Below are positions 13,496-25,489 of a stretch of 64,000 nt of DNA, piece after piece; position 1 is the stretch's first letter; each line of letters opens with the position of its first letter. The notes below the pieces were generated by a model. That model had not been told where the DNA came from, did no database searches, and saw only the letters and a list, made by a program, of their open reading frames with translations. A program made the translations under genes and the position numbers. The stretch is from Nageia nagi (lineage: Eukaryota > Pinophyta): NCBI GenBank assembly GCA_050084985.1, contig JBITNC010000001.1, positions 198,648,001 to 198,712,000 on the forward strand, given 5' to 3'.

Positions 13496-16400
13496 CCAAA
13501 TAGCTTTCTGGGTTGCAACTATCATAACTTGATATTATACCTTTGTGGTAAATAGAGTGACTATAGGCTACTTATTAGAGGACTAGGAGATAGCACCTAA
13601 ACTAATGTTAAATATATAAGAAGAAGTAGATTTTATGTCATCTCTATCACTCCCATAGTTAGAATTTGAGAACCTTGAAATAACAAAGGAAGGAAACTTG
13701 GTAAATTTTAGGGCAACATCCTTAGTTCCCCCAATATACCTCAATATCTTCTTAGCAACACTAATATGCTTAATATAATGTTTTTGCATAAAACTTACCA
13801 TTAGATTCATTACATAAGAAATATCTAGCCTAGAGATAGTCAAATAAAGAAGACTAGCAATAAGTTTCGTTTAAGTTGTAGCATATGCCAACTAAGAGTT
13901 AAAGTTGGTATCAAGCTTAATTCTTAGAGAAACTGGGATAGTTATAGGCTTACACTCATTCATTCTAAACATTTTCAAAATATCAAAGATGTATTTGGAT
14001 TGACTAAGGTAGGTCCAATCCTTACATTGATATACTTGCATACCAAGGCAGTAGTGCAAGAGATTGAGATCAATCATTTTATATTCTACCTTAAGTTTGG
14101 TTATGCACTCATTGATGATTATAATATTATTCTATGTAATCAAAAGATCATCCACATAAATAAGAATCAAGACCATTTTTTTCCTCCATTGAAGACATAA
14201 ATATTTGTATCTAAGTAGCATCTAGAGAACCCAATAGCCTCAAAATATACTGAAATCATTTTATATCAATCTCTTGTTACTTGTTTAAGTCCATAAAAAT
14301 AATTCTTTGTCTTGCACATATGGGACTCTTTTCCTTTCACAACAAACCCTTTATACTGACTCATGTATATTTCAACATCTAAATCATCATTATGAAAAGC
14401 ACTTTTCACATCAAGTTGGAATACCTTTCAACCTTGAGCTATTGAAAGGGAAAAGATCAATTTGACTATAGCCATCTTTGCAATAGGGATGAATGTTTCC
14501 TCATAATCAACTCCATATTTCTAAGCAAAACCCTTAGCTACCAATCTTGCCTTATATTTATCAATTGCACCATATGAGTTATACTTAACCTTGTAAACCC
14601 ATTTATTTCCAATCATATTTCTTGTAGTTAGATATGGAACTAAGTCCCAAGTTCCATTTTTCAAAAGAGCCACAAATTCCAATATAATGAAATCCATCCA
14701 ACAATAATGTTTATAAGCTTCCTTAAAGTTTGAATGTTTATTATGGCCATAAATTTTGGCAAGAAGAGACTTATTCAAGGTTGTACTTCTATTGATTCAT
14801 TAAGATGAAGAATTTTGCTCTTAAGATGACTTATTTGAAGTGAAGTCCAACCATTGAGGCCTTTCTTGAGATGAATCTTAAAGTTATATACTTTAATAAG
14901 GATCATTATAATATTCATTAAACTTAACATCCATGGAAATAAAACTACTTTTGAAGAAGAAGAGTAGAGCCTATAGCCTTTATGCTAACTATCATAAAAA
15001 AAAAATGCACTTATTTGATTTATCATCTAACTTATTTCTTTTCTATGAAATTATGTAGAAAAAATATTCATAACCAAAGACCCTTAAATGTAAAATATTA
15101 AGTTTTTTTCTTGTCCATGAGTCATATGGAGTTTTACCTTCAATTGCCTTTGTGGGACACCTATTCAAGGTGTAGATTGTAGTACTCATATCTTTACCCC
15201 CTAAAAACTTAGAAAGAATACCCAACATAGATCTATCCATTTCCATAATGGTTCTATTCTTCTTTTCTACAACACCATTTTGTTGTGAGGTGTAAGGGAT
15301 TATGAATTTCCTTTTGATTCAATGTCTTGCACAAAATTCATTGAACTCATTGTTAATATATTAACCTCCATTATCTAACCTTAACATATTGATTCTTATG
15401 TTGGTTTTATTTTCAACCAAGACCTTAAACTCTTTGAACACATCAAAATTTTGATCTTTACATTTAATTAGATAACCAAAGGTCATCTTAATAAAATCAT
15501 CTATGAAGGTAAGGGCATAAGATTTGCCTCCAAGAGATTTAGTTTAAAATGGACCCATCAAATCTAAATGAATCAATTAGGAAATTTGAGTCATATTTTT
15601 TGATTTATCCTTCTCAATTTTTTTCCTTTTTTATTTTCCCTAAGATGAAACTTTCACAAATGTTAATCGTAGGTGAGATTGAAGGCAATCCTTCAACAAG
15701 ATTTTGCCTCTTCATGAGTTGAATGCTTGTATGGTTGATGTGGCCTAATATTTTGTGTCAAAGATTACCCTTAGAACAAACATTTATAGCTAAGAAAAAT
15801 TTTTAAGGCACTTCATCAACTATGTAGAAGTCATTTTTAATAGAACATTTTTTTAAAGGAATATCTTTTTCTTATCACTTGAACGACTAATAGAAGATTC
15901 ATTATTAACTTAAGCAAATAGAACACATTTTAAATTACTTTACCATGCATAAAAATTCTTCCTATCCTATGGAATTCAAGCATCAAGTTGTCACAAATCA
16001 CAATTGCATCCTTTATATGTTTATAAAAATTTTGAAATTTGTCTTTTTCAAAGTGCATGTTAGTAATGCAACTTGAATCAACTATCTAATCATTTGTAGG
16101 TGCATGAGACATGGAGTAAATACCACAAACATAAGAACCTTTATTATGTTTCTTCCCTTTGAAATGGTTTACCTTATCTTTTCCTTTTCCATTTTTTTCT
16201 TTCTTCTACTTGAAGTAAGAGCTTTCTTTGTGACCATAAATACCACAAAAGTTATAATTCCCATCAAATTTAGCTCTAGCATTTGAATTGTTTGACTTGA
16301 ATTTGCTTTCATGGTGTTTATTTTCATTTTTCTTTAAATTACTTTTGAAATAAGCATGATAATAATTCTTATGATTTTTTAACTTATTTTGAAGTGAAAC

Positions 16401-16950
16401 TTGGTTGCTCCTAGAGCTATGTTGTGATATTTTGGAGAAATTATCTAAGGAGAAAGCTTTCTCTTCATCATCAAGTTTTGTCTAAATAACAATCACAAAG
16501 TGACTAAACTTGGTTGAAAGGATTTGTAGGATTATGAACACCATAAATTCATCATTGATCCAATTACAACCACAACCTACAAGTTGAATCCTTAGATAAA
16601 TAATCTTGATCAAGTAAATTATCACTCTCATCTTCCCCTTTATGAGTCTACAAGAGTTTTTGAAATATGGTGAGCCTTCTAGAAAATTTTGTAGAAAGAT
16701 AAATTTTCTTAAGTTAATCCCAAGCTTTTTTTGTATAAGTTTAACTTGAAACTTTGCACTTTACTCCCAATTTTCCATTTGATGCATTGTTTTAACTATT
16801 AGCGTCTATGGAGATGAAAAATTTACTAGTCCAAGATTATTTTTCCAAGTAGTTGATTGAATATTAAATAACAAAAAATATATTAACTTCTCATTTATTA
16901 TCTATGCTAAGGCTAGTGACTATGTATCTAATTTTTTTTGTATAACACTT
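13496..16950 (-). pseudogene. outer Ty1/copia element, gag-pol
   Basis: On the minus strand, gag is at about 16,900-16,200, with a damaged knuckle (CGIYGHKESSYFK) in which the last Cys is lost. Integrase lies at about 15,640-15,040. Its three catalytic acidic positions are all still visible: HLDLMGP, RLDNGG and VVEKKNRT. The C-terminal part reads KTPYDSW and LRVFGYE. Reverse transcriptase is at about 14,780-13,880 with an intact LIYVDDLLI near 14,165. RNase H begins at about 13,840 (LGAIS) and breaks at 13,496, where the inner copia was inserted; its tail is at 9302-9105. A 3' LTR is recognised at 7873-8376, but no 5' LTR was found beyond 16.95 kb. Stops and frameshifts are frequent. Confidence 0.87.
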
Positions 16951-18374
16951 CAAAAAATAAATATTTTAATTGTTTTGAGCTATGAAGAACTTAATTTTTG
17001 GTAATAATATTATTTTATGCTATAGATTGCAAATTGCCATGCGAAATTTTCTGTTGCATATCAATAGTTGAGAAATCTTTATTATGAAGAGTCACTTATA
17101 AAGATAAAAAATTCTTGAAAAAGTGTCTCTAATAAATTTTTTTGATGCTTTTAAAAGGTTAATAAATATTAAGCTAAAGATGTTAATATAAAGTACTATT
17201 CCATTTATCGAGATCTAGAAGCATCTTAAAAAAATGCAAATTTTAGATGTCTATGTTAAATACTTGATCTATGCTAAGAACACATTACAAAAGATGACAT
17301 GCCAAGCATGGTTGAAGTGCATTTTCATTTAATTTAGGACATTAATTTCCATGGCATCAATACTTTTTCAAAAAAACTAAATCTTTCTCATGTTTTGAGG
17401 ACTCAACTTCCTCAAAAAAGCATCATTAGCCTAAATCTTTCTCAAGACTCATCTCAACTTCCTAAGAAAACATCATATTTTTAGAACTCCAAACATTCCA
17501 TGATAAAAACAATTGTTTAAGTATTTTTACCTAAACCATTAATGGAATACAAGTAATCAAGAAGAAGCAATATTTCTATAAATAAAAATATTTCAACTAA
17601 TTTTCATTACATAGATCAAAAATATTTTTTAGAAATAGAAATTCCATGGTTAGGACAAAATCATATGAGGTATATGGCATTTTATATTATCTTATAATTC
17701 TACAATGACTTGGGTGCTACTTTTGAGTGAACAACACTCAAAGCACCTGCAACAATCTCCATATCATATTCCACCAAGCCACCTCTAAATCAAAGTATAT
17801 TCAACTACAAATAAAAAATGTACACAAAGTTGACCACCAAATGCATCTAGGATTTCTAGTGTAGGTCATCATAAATAGACAAGTCCAAAATAATGATTGA
17901 ATTTTGCACCTCTTATTTACTTATTTGCACATATCTATCCTAAGTAAAGTGAATCCTAAAGCAAAGGGTTTTTGATTTGTTCAATGTTGAAGACCAATCA
18001 AGGCATGCCTCTTATGGCAATGCCCATTACAACAAATTAACATAGAATTCATACTTTTTAGATCAATATATCCTATATCTTCTTACATATAAAACTAAAG
18101 AGTCAACTAGTGATGTAAAACAAGTCAAGAAATTTAACAAATATATTTTCACAAGCCTTAACATTAACCCCAACATATGAAACAATAATGCATCCATATG
18201 TTCCTAAAACATGGTCATTACCCATCATATTTTTAAGAGGAAATAACTTCAAATGTACAAAAAAAAATTTGTTGTTCACTTTGTGCATTAGTGAACTTTA
18301 AAATTACGTTAATATTAAAAACAAATTTATATGTTAACTTTGGCTTTCTTTTTCTTTAGTTTGGGCTCTCTTTC
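16951..18374. other. no gene recognised
   Basis: A+T-rich sequence upstream of the outer copia gag. I could not identify an LTR or primer-binding site. A duplication of about 54 bp starts near 17,379 and 17,433 (AAATCTTTCTCA in each). Otherwise I see nothing. Confidence 0.4.
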
Positions 18375-19966
18375 ATCATTCTCTTTAGGCTAATTGGCTT
18401 AAAAGGTTTCAAGAGTACCTTGAGGGGAAGAAAGGTGCTTTATTTCATCATGCTTTCAAGATTAAGATAGAGAGGTTCATGTAAGTGTAACTTATTATGG
18501 TTGCATGCATTGATAACATCATGTACCCAGATAAAAATTATGAGGTATTTCCACTTGGAATAATACACATGATTTATGAGATGATGTAGGGTCATTGTTA
18601 TGCATGGACACCTTACATTATTGTCTAGATATACCATATTTACTTTGTGATGGTGTAAAAGAGTGGTAAGAGGTTGGAATACTCATTTGTGCTACAATGT
18701 TGGGCTTATGAGCACATTGCTATTGGGATATATAGGGAGCTTCTTGTACATGGTGTATATCCCCATAATCCATTGTGGTATCACTAGGCCAAGCATGGAA
18801 ATATTACATAGGTAAAAAAGATCATGGAAGCCTATAAGAAGGTTATGGATGGCTTGATGGGTGGTAAGTGACTTACCTTGTATTGTTTAATATTATTAGA
18901 TTATTATTTGATTGATTCTGGAAAGGATAACAAACTCATGACTTTGGTTTTGTAAGTGATGTGATCTATAGACCCTATATAACCATACCTTATTGGTAAA
19001 ATGAACCAAGGGGAGAGTTGTACTAAAAATATACACTATTTTATTTGCTGATATGAAAGAATTTTGTGGAACTCTATAGGCCTTAGAGGGTTATGAGGAA
19101 GTTTGGTTGGAGGTAAGGTATTTATTTAGAATAAGTTTATGGTTAGGACTAGGAAGTATAAGGCACATGACCCTAACCTTTATGAGACCCTTCCCAATTG
19201 GGTAGAGGAATGGATTCCTCCTTTGGACCATGGGTCAGGGAGTGAATCAAATAGTGAGGAGGATGTAAACCCTAATGAACCATAGTTTGACCATACTTAC
19301 TTGACATGGTGGGTGCAAGTGAGGAAAGAAGAAGAGGAGGAGGAGGAAGGTGATGGGAGTGATGAGGAGGAGGGGTATGTGTGAGTGGAGGAGCCACTAT
19401 AACACAATGAGAAGGGAGGGTGGGATGTTCTTTATGGAATCCTCATTACAAAGACCCAACAACATATTGAGAATAATCTTAATGAGTATATTACTTTTTG
19501 TACCTATAAGTTAGTTTACATACAATAATAATAATATGAATAATAATACCTTATTTTATTTTTGCAGATCAAACTACATTATATAAGAATTCAGAGAAGG
19601 TGACTAGGCTATAGGTGGAGGGGACCTTGGCTAGTTTGAGGGAGGATAATGCAACAAAAGATAAAGAGTTAAAGGTGTTGAAGGCACGATTAAAGGTCTT
19701 AGAGTAGAGTGTGGAGATGTTGCATAAAATGCATCATGATTCCTAGGATCAAAACTTACTAGGTATGATGTATCATATTTTAAAGCAAAATAAAAACATA
19801 GAGGATCTCTTAGGTGAGAAAGGTCATTTACAGGAATAATTAATAGCATAGGAGGACCAATTTGGGTTGAAAAGGTCAAATCTTAGTAGGACATCCTCAA
19901 ATTCCAAGAGTTTTAGGAGTGCTAGGAGTCATTATGGTACCACTAGTGGTGTTAGCATAGGAAATT
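18375..19966 (+). pseudogene. plant-mobile-domain-like gene, decayed, with coiled-coil tail
   Basis: A plus-strand frame starting after a CTTTTTCTTTAG acceptor-like site shows several motifs of the plant mobile domain seen in transposon-encoded and MAIN-like proteins. These are WLKRFQEYLEG, QCWAYEHI near 18,700 and RVMRKFGW near 19,095. A Glu/Asp/Gly-rich region follows at about 19,230-19,390. After an intron-like gap (TTTTTGCAG near 19,569) comes a heptad-rich segment (LASLREDNATKDKELKVL). The tail is Ser-rich, ending near 19,966. Internal stops are mostly TAG. The biochemical role of this domain is not settled. I infer that the piece came from a transposon. Exon limits are approximate. Confidence 0.55.
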
Positions 19967-21160
19967 AACTTGTGGCATGATTGATGGGATGTATGGTTGA
20001 CAAAGATAATGTAATACCTTTTTATTGGTAATCAAAAAATATATACTATGATTTATTTATGATATGTGTTCATGAAACATGTATGGCATGAGTGATTAAT
20101 GTTTATTATTTCTTTTAAATTTTTCTAAGTATAACATATGTGTGACTAATAGGAAATGAACCCCTATGATTGCCAAGCAATGACTAGTATAGCATAAGTA
20201 AGGTGGTTCGGGTATTGAGTGCATGTAAAAGTTGCAAATTGAACCCAATGTGGTCATTGGTATTTTAATGAATGATGGTGTCTAGGTGTAATGTAATAAG
20301 ATAATGTAATATAGAGGAAAGTATTTCATTATTTAGATAAGGGAAAATGAAGTTTTTTCATGGTTGTAGGTAGGTGCATATGAATGTGAATGTGGTCTCA
20401 TGGATCCAAAATCTAGGGAAAGCCTACATGCACAACAAAATAATGTTTAATGCATTAGGAAGGGTATTTGGAAGTAAAAAATTTTTTAATATGCATGAAA
20501 TATGCTAAGGAACCTAGTGTGGGTGCTAGTGTGGTAAATAGGAAATGGAGCTAGGAGTAACCTCTCCAATGCATGATTGATCCTCTAAGGAAGTAGGAAC
20601 AAGAATGAATGATACAAGGCTAAGGAACTAAGGGATGAACCTAGGCGAAAAAGTTTCCAAGATGAATTGGGCCATATTTTTCTTAGTAAGTGATGCCAAA
20701 ATCCACACCAAGCATAGAATAGGTCCTCTAAATAGGAATGTAAAACCTAAAGATATTATTGATTTTCTAAAATTTACGAGGAAGACTAGCATGCACACTA
20801 GGGCCAATGCCCACACGAAGTTACAAAATGGTATGGGGAAGTGACTTTTGGTGGCTAATGAATGCCCTCAGTATGGTGGAGATAACTGTTTGGTGAATTA
20901 CATCCTAGTGTAGATGAAGGATCTATGGGGAATTTGAATACAAATTAAAATATAGACACCTATACTACTATATACATGTCAAAAAAACTATGAATGATAA
21001 GAGCATGAATAACAATGTTTACCTTTCTGCTAAGGTGGAGGAAGAGTACTCATGAAGTTGATACTTATGTTTGTTGACTTTGATTTACAAAATTTGGAAA
21101 TAAGTTGTTGAAGATTCCCATAGTCTTATTCTTTTCATGCTGAGGACCTCTCAATGGCTT
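19967..21160. other. no gene recognised
   Basis: No convincing coding similarity. Overlapping short open frames on opposite strands at 20,628-20,844 have no family resemblance that I can see. Confidence 0.4.
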
Positions 21161-21164
21161 TTGG

Positions 21165-21649
21165 TTGATTATTTGATTTTGGCTCTAAAAAAGCAACCTT
21201 CTTTTTATTGGAAATTGTAATGTAATATTTCTCTTCAATGTAAATTCATTTAATGCTTAAAGTATCTTTAGATACCTTAAAGCATTAAGAGAATAAATAT
21301 AGAAACACCTTTAACCTTACCCTTGGGTAAAAGGAAGGTTAAAGGGTGGGTTTATTCTTATAAATAGAGAGGTACCTCTCTCATTATGTAACTTGATGAA
21401 GCATAGTAATGCTTATCTTGTAGAGATGATCTTGTAAAAGAATTATTGAGAATTTGTAGGAGAGTTATTTTGTGGGAAATAATAAAATGATGGTTCAAAG
21501 TGGATATACTCCCCAGAGATGGAGGAACCACTATACATGATGTGTTATGTTTTGTGTGATTGATTATTGATTTTTTAGAAGGATGAATGTTAGATTTGTT
21601 AGAGAATCTTCAAGGTGATCTTGGTTTATGAAATCTTTCAATTCCATCA
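21165..21649 (+). repeat. isolated copia-type LTR
   Basis: The right end is well defined: ...ATTCCATCA followed after two bases by a perfect primer-binding site. The left end, near TGTAATGTAATATTTC, is a guess. It contains a TATAAATAGAG promoter-like motif near 21,359. Scattered matches to the LTR at 7873-8376 place the two in one family but opposite orientation. No gag-pol follows downstream, so this is a truncated element. Confidence 0.65.
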
Positions 21650-21651
21650 AG

Positions 21652-21663
21652 TGGTATCAGAGC
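21652..21663 (+). other. primer-binding site (initiator tRNA-Met)
   Basis: TGGTATCAGAGC is a perfect 12-base match to the plant copia primer-binding site, two bases after the LTR end. Confidence 0.85.
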
Positions 21664-23074
21664 AACCTTGTGGTGATCTCTTCCAAATTTCTACTTGATG
21701 ATTTTGAGGTAAATCTCATCAAATGTAAGGTATACCTATCTCCTAATCTAGTTTCAAAAATTTGTTTTGAAACAAAAAAACTAGATCTACTATTTTGTTT
21801 TAGAAGTTACAATTTGATATTTCTACTAACATGCTTTATGCTAAAGTAATTGGCTAAGATCTAACATCTTTGTATTAGTAACATGTTAGTAGTTAGATCT
21901 AACTTATGGTTTATGATTAGAGTCTAATATATTGAAAATTAGTGTATCTAATTTCTTCAATTTAAATCTAATTCTTTTGAACAATTGGATTTTAAAACTA
22001 TGCTAAAAGATCCCTTTATAGTTGCATTTTTTTTACATTGCAAAATGGGATTATACATATTATGTTTATAATGAATAATTATTGCAAACTTAAAAATCTA
22101 AGTGGTTTATTGTAAGTATTTTTTTGCAAGAAAGTTACAATATTAACTTTAATTTTTAGATATATTCTTTCAATGTTTTGTTTTTTTTTAAAACAAAGAT
22201 AAAGCTTGCAATTTATTTTGTAACCAAATGAGTTACAATTTTTGCAAGTGATAAATTGTTAAAAAAAAGTTCTCTTATTCTATTTTTATACATAATTTTT
22301 TTGATATATATATATATATTTGAAAAAAAATTGTTAAAGAAAAATATATATATTATTTTTTTCTATTTTTATTACAAAATTTTTTCAAAAAAAAAATTAA
22401 AAAGGTATCCTCTAAGTTGCTTGAAAAGAGCATGCAAGAAGAAATAGGGAGTTTTTTTTTAACGAGGAGTCTCACAATTGCTTCCACCCCTACATGGCCT
22501 AGGGCCACCCTCTAGTTCCCTCTCCAACAACCTAGCTTACCTCCATCATCGCCAAATGCTCATTTGTTCATATTCCTTGAGACGACATACCCTGTAGAGT
22601 TAACCTCCTTGTTTGCACTTCTACCACATACCTCCTACTATGCATACCTCATTGTTTGTGATGACCACCTCTCCTCCACCCTTTCAAGTTAAAATTTGCA
22701 ACCATTTTATTTGGTTAAGTTTTGCAAAAAATTTGAAAGTAATTTTTTGCAAATTATCATTGCAATTTCAAAGCAAATTGGACTAATTTATAAGTTTGAA
22801 GCTAAAAATTTTAACAATAATTATTTGATAATGTCCAATACATTGTAGAACAATTTTTTGCACACTTTAATGCAATTTTTTCTTCTATTATTTTTTTAAA
22901 AATATTTTTTATGACAAAGAAAAGGGGGAAGTTGCATTAAATACTATTTGTTGTGAATATGCATAAAGTTTAATGTTTGAAATGCTTGGATGAGAATAGT
23001 GTTTGAAGTGGAAGTAAAAACTTTGTGTAAGATTTCTTCAACCATTACTATCCTTATTAATTATGTGCATTATT
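21664..23074. other. LTR-downstream region, no coding recognised
   Basis: The sequence after the primer-binding site is A+T-rich, with poly-T/poly-A stretches at about 22,250-22,400 and a pyrimidine-rich patch at about 22,460-22,690. No gag or pol motif is visible, so the element is either non-coding or heavily deleted. Confidence 0.4.
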
Positions 23075-23286
23075 TTTATCCTAGTTGGATGGAATTTTTT
23101 GGTTGTGCACACATTCTTGTTGGAGTAGAGTTTGTAAACTTACTCAACATTGGAATTGTTGTGTATTACTCCTTAAATTTTTTATCCTAGTTGGATGTAA
23201 TTTTTTGGTTGTGAACACATTCTTGTTGGAGTAGAATTTGTAAACTTACTCAACATTGGAATTGTTGTGCATTAATCCTTAAATTT
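23075..23286. repeat. tandem duplication, two units of about 106 bp
   Basis: A unit beginning TTATCCTAGTTGGATG at about 23,076 repeats at about 23,182 with only a few substitutions. Both units share ACTCAACATTGGAATTG. Confidence 0.85.
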
Positions 23287-23858
23287 TTTGTTTGTGCACC
23301 TTGGTTAATTTACTTGTTGGAGTGAAAAGTTTTTAAACATCTCCATAAGACTTATTGAGGATATTGATAATGCAATATTAATATGCTTCAATTTTTGATG
23401 AAGTTACCCTTAAGGGGGAGTTTAAAATCCAAGCATGTTTTTATCAAGAAGTAAATTTTTTGATGGGACTTTGTGTTTATTGTCCAATAAAATAAGACTT
23501 CATTAATATTTTTTACCTAAACCCTAATTTCTTAGGTTGGTAATTTTTTCCTCAAGAAGGATTGAAGTAATGATTACTTAAACCTTATAAGGGTTGTGAT
23601 TATAAGGATTGGCTTGGCAACTTCATAATGACTTATAGTGTACTGTTTGATATATTTTTTACTTCCATGTTGGGAAGTTATATCCATGATGATGGATTGG
23701 GTGCCACTTTACTATTTGTTAGCAACTTGTAATGGATGGAATGGTTAAAAAGGTTCACCCTTTTCCCACATTACAATATTTGATAGAAAATTGTATCCTT
23801 GTTAGATGAATGCTATCTTTTTCTATCATATACATCTTAACTAGTAGTATGGTTAATA

Positions 23859-24030
23859 TGGCATCTTGAATCACTCTTAGTAAAGTCAAGTTTATTTATT
23901 GTGGCATTTTGACTCACTCTTGGTAAAATCAAGTTTATTTATTATGGCATATTGACTCACTCTTGGTGAATTCAAGTTTATTTATTGTGGCATTTTGAAT
24001 CACTCTTGGTAAATTCAAGTTTATGTATGG
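23859..24030. repeat. 43-bp tandem repeat, four units
   Basis: Units begin TGGCAT at 23,859, 23,902, 23,945 and 23,988. Each contains ACTCTTGGTAAA or a close variant and ends in AGTTTAT and A/T-rich sequence. The array lies directly beside the broken end of a gypsy gag fragment. Confidence 0.9.
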
Positions 24031-24057
24031 TGGTTCTAAATTTTTTTTGAGGAATGC

Positions 24058-24336
24058 AACATAGTACTTTTTGACATGCCCTTATTGTTGATGATATTCA
24101 TAAAACTCATCTGATTTGCATTCTCTTGGTACCCCTACTATAAAGGATGGTTGAGTTGTAGGCTTTGATGATGGAACTAATAATTTTTGTTTGATCAAAG
24201 CTCTTGTAAGCTCATTGATATCATCATAGATAGGTGTAAGTTTCCATATAGGGAATTTATGATATTCTGTATAAATTGATTTTTTATCTTTGTAAACTTT
24301 GTAAACTTTCATTGTTACTATTGTAGGTTGTTATAC
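24058..24336 (-). pseudogene. gypsy gag, C-terminal fragment
   Basis: The minus-strand frame contains KFPIWKLTPIYDDINELTR, then PSFIVGVP, and ends in a Cys/His-like patch (YEYHQQ-GHVKKYY) typical of the nucleocapsid end of plant gypsy gag. The frame continues across the 8.3-kb insertion to 32,661 with one stop at the join, so this is the downstream half of the gag fragment at 32.66-34.0 kb. Beyond 24,058 the gene is lost at the 43-bp repeat array. Confidence 0.7.
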
Positions 24337-24341
24337 CTTTT

Positions 24342-25475
24342 TGTAATATCCCAAAAACTCACAAAATGCAATTTTTGTTAAAGTGTAATATTCCAAAGTT
24401 GAAATATCACTACTTAGAAATTTATATATATTTTTATATTTTTCTATCTAGCTCAATTCAAATTGGATCTACAAATTAAACAAGAAATAGAGCCAGAAAT
24501 GAATTTTATTCTTCAAGAGCTGGGACATCCCAAATGGACAAGTATAATACTCAAGGAAAAATACCCAAATGCTCAAGAAGGGGGATGTTTTCCCTCACAA
24601 GGTAGATTTGGATGATCTGGCCCTGTAAGTTCTTCAATCTCTTCTTCCAATGCTAGATGAGCCTCCTCACACTGATTCAACTAGTTTAGATCTAGGATGT
24701 GCCTCACACTGATTTGGTAGGTTAGATCTAGATCTAGAATATGGTCGCATTGGCTGGATCTGGATTTGGAATATGGCTACACTAGCTAGATATGGATCTA
24801 CCACACTAGCTAGATTTGGATCAAGGATAGAATAGTTCCACCACACTGGCTTGAACTATTCTAGTAACTCCACCTCATTGGCTCGAGCTACTCTAGCAAC
24901 TCCACCTCACTGGCTTGAGCTACTATCCTAGCTTAGGTAAGAACTCCTCCACACTAGCTTGAGCTCTCCTACTAAGCTAGCTGGAAAGCTACAACTCCAC
25001 TAGCTGCTAACCCCCAAAAAGAGATAAACTTTGATGATTTTCAAGCATGCTTGCAAATGATGCATCCCATCTCCTTTTATAACAAGATCTCTCATACCTT
25101 GGAATCACCCAAAGTGCAACGTCCCTCTTCTAGTATCTTAGGATGATAAATTAAATCATATAGGGACCCAGGAAGCCCAACATCCCATAATGGTTTCCTA
25201 GAGATGCCAAATTACAAGATCAATGGCTCATAAATGCAACATCCCATTATGAGAGACTAATATTGCATTAATTACAAATAATTGAGCTAGATTAATTAAA
25301 TAAAATCCAAGGGTGAGTGCCTCAAGGGTATATTTAGCCTTGGTTATAGAAATAAATGCAAAATATTAATAAAATACTCCAAAATTAATTTATTTTTGGT
25401 TTCTCCTCCTTTGCTATAAATGTCACACTCCAAGAGGAGAGAAAGTGGACATTTTACAAATTTGGGGACATTACA
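24342..25475 (-). repeat. LTR 1 (outer 3' LTR)
   Basis: 1134 bp, TGTAAT...ATTACA. It differs from LTR 2 at few sites over its first 790 bp or so and at many more sites after that. It carries a 3-bp deletion (CCTCACAC for CCTCCTCACAC). Confidence 0.95.
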
Positions 25476-25489
25476 AGTCTCCCCTTCCT
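25476..25489 (-). other. polypurine tract, internal copy A
   Basis: The minus strand reads AGGAAGGGGAGACT immediately before the LTR 1 start. Confidence 0.8.

Noticed and set aside
23405-23420. A polypurine tract (AAGGGGGAG) marking the 3' end of the element at 21.2 kb
   Set aside because: The sequence that follows shows no similarity to the 21.2-kb LTR and does not start with TG.
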